Positions 5,351-6,079 of a stretch of DNA of 6,079 bases are shown here, piece after piece. The first letter of the stretch is position 1; each line of letters opens with the position of its first letter. A program made the position numbers and the translations under genes. The notes under the pieces are model-generated. The model had not been told where the DNA came from. It searched no databases and was given only the letters and a program-made list of their open reading frames with translations. The DNA comes from Deltaproteobacteria bacterium (lineage in GTDB: Bacteria > Desulfobacterota > DSM-4660 > Desulfatiglandales > HGW-15). Location: contig JAFGPH010000167.1 in assembly GCA_016926135.1 (NCBI GenBank), positions 1 through 6,079 on the forward strand. The letters are read 5' to 3'.

Positions 5351-5414
5351 GCATTTCATTGAACCTAGCCAAAATGCTGACGTCCTATGTGTCAATTCCT
5401 AAGGGGTCTCTGAG

Positions 5415-6079
5415 ATGGCGGATACGAAAATCCTGGTCGTGGATGATGAATCCAAAGTGAGAGAGCAGTTTTCCGATTTCCTAAAACGTGAAGGGTTCGA
5501 AGTGGAGACGGCGGAGAACGGGGAAATCGCGATCGACCTGATGAGTCAGGGCTTCTATGATGCGGTTCTTATCGACCTGAACATGCCGAAGGTGGACGGA
5601 ATGTCCGTGTTGACCCACCTGGTGGACCACCATGCCGACTCTATCGGGATCATTTTGACCGGTTATGCCACGATCAGGAACGCCGTGGAGGCGATGAAAT
5701 TGGGGGCCTTTGACTATCTGGCCAAGCCCGTGAAAATGGAAGAGGTCCTGATGGTCATCAACCGGGCGTTGGAATTCCGTGACCTGAGAAGGGAGAACCT
5801 TGCCCTGAAAAAGCAGTTGAAAAACAAGTACAAGTTCGAGAACTTCATCGGAGACAGCCCGCAGATGAACCGGGTTTTCCGGATCATCGAAAAGGTAGCC
5901 GACACGGACAGCACGATATTGATCCTGGGCGAGTCGGGAACCGGGAAGGAGCTCGTTGCGAGGGCGATCCATTACCATAGCCGCAGGCGGGACAAGCCGC
6001 TGGTGCCGGTCAATTGCGGGGCCATTCCGGAGGATCTGCTCGAAAGCGAGCTGTTCGGGCATGAAAAGGGAGCTTTTAC
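5415..6079 (+). CDS. NtrC-family sigma-54-dependent response regulator, N-terminal part (3' end outside window)
   Basis: The frame is open from ATG 5415 to the window end (221 codons plus two bases). Residues 1-120 are a receiver domain: acidic pocket D10/D11, phosphorylation site D54 (in LIDLNMP), T82 and K104 in AKPV. A charged helical linker (about 115-140) leads to an AAA+ domain that begins near residue 143 ([11 protein letters not shown]). Walker A is GESGTGKE at 172-179. The window ends inside the GAFTGA loop (GAF plus two bases of the next codon) that contacts sigma-54. The downstream Walker B motif and DNA-binding domain are not visible. It is a cytoplasmic transcription activator that would respond to a sensor kinase not seen here. 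The start has AAGGGG 8 bases upstream. Next to flagellar genes it could be an FlrC/FleR/FlgR-like regulator, but its target cannot be told from this part, so no symbol is given. Confidence 0.93.
   Translation, partial: MADTKILVVDDESKVREQFSDFLKREGFEVETAENGEIAIDLMSQGFYDAVLIDLNMPKVDGMSVLTHLVDHHADSIGIILTGYATIRNAVEAMKLGAFDYLAKPVKMEEVLMVINRALEFRDLRRENLALKKQLKNKYKFENFIGDSPQMNRVFRIIEKVADTDSTILILGESGTGKELVARAIHYHSRRRDKPLVPVNCGAIPEDLLESELFGHEKGAF

Larger units (their letters stand above)
5247..5414 (+). other. fliW to response-regulator intergenic region
   Basis: This 168-base gap contains no ORF of note. Just after fliW, GGGGCC (5254-5259) and GGACCC (5263-5268) can form a small imperfect hairpin with an ATA loop, but no T run follows, so there is no clear terminator. 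Further on are a candidate sigma-70 promoter and a short direct repeat, listed separately. A TTGGC (5348-5352) / GCCAA (5368-5372) inverted repeat lies close to the predicted transcription start. The AAGGGG ribosome binding site (5401-5406) ends the region. Confidence 0.6.

Noticed and set aside
5349..5363. TGGCATTTCATTGAA as a sigma-54 promoter before the response regulator
   Set aside because: The spacing is one base short and the essential GC doublet of the -12 element is absent (GA instead).
5481..6062. 193-codon open frame on the minus strand
   Set aside because: It is fully antisense to the receiver and AAA+ coding sequence of the response regulator, whose motifs are clear.

Overview
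This is an ordinary but well-preserved stretch of a bacterial flagellar gene cluster, all on the + strand. It runs from the end of the P-ring gene through the hook-filament junction genes to a CsrA/FliW regulatory pair, and then into the start of a sigma-54-type response regulator. The order is flgI (3' end), flgJ (rod-binding domain fused to an M23 peptidase domain), flgN, flgK, flgL, csrA, fliW and an NtrC-family regulator cut off by the window end. The P-ring gene implies a Gram-negative outer membrane. The gene order, the M23-type FlgJ, the adjacent csrA-fliW pair, the NtrC-type regulator and the moderately GC-rich composition together suggest a deltaproteobacterium in the broad sense (Desulfobacterota). 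That placement is an inference from architecture, not from a database match.

Layout: 1-354 is the C-terminal part of FlgI. After a 95-base gap, 450-1190 is FlgJ. The 86-base gap that follows holds a weak hairpin with a T run directly behind flgJ and then a good candidate sigma-28 (FliA) promoter, so a late-class transcript probably starts here. The genes 1277-1732 (flgN), 1735-3501 (flgK) and 3512-4408 (flgL) are packed 2 and 10 bases apart. A 139-base leader with a hairpin and several GGA motifs precedes csrA (4548-4778, GTG start), and fliW (4797-5246) follows 18 bases later. A 168-base gap with a candidate sigma-70 promoter and a short direct repeat precedes the regulator (5415 to the window end).

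How the genes work together: FlgI forms the P ring around the rod. FlgJ caps the growing rod and probably opens the peptidoglycan for it. FlgN is the export chaperone for the junction proteins FlgK and FlgL, encoded immediately after it. CsrA represses translation of target mRNAs (flagellin in the best-studied system), and FliW, which also binds flagellin, relieves CsrA. This pair therefore matches flagellin synthesis to secretion just after the hook-filament junction is finished. The regulator may control sigma-54-dependent genes, possibly flagellar ones, but its target cannot be read here.

I found no mobile element, CRISPR array, tRNA or rRNA, and no clearly new system. The points most worth a second look are the peptidase-type FlgJ, the promoter/terminator arrangement before flgN, the missing flgM, the csrA leader, and a G8 tract early in flgK.
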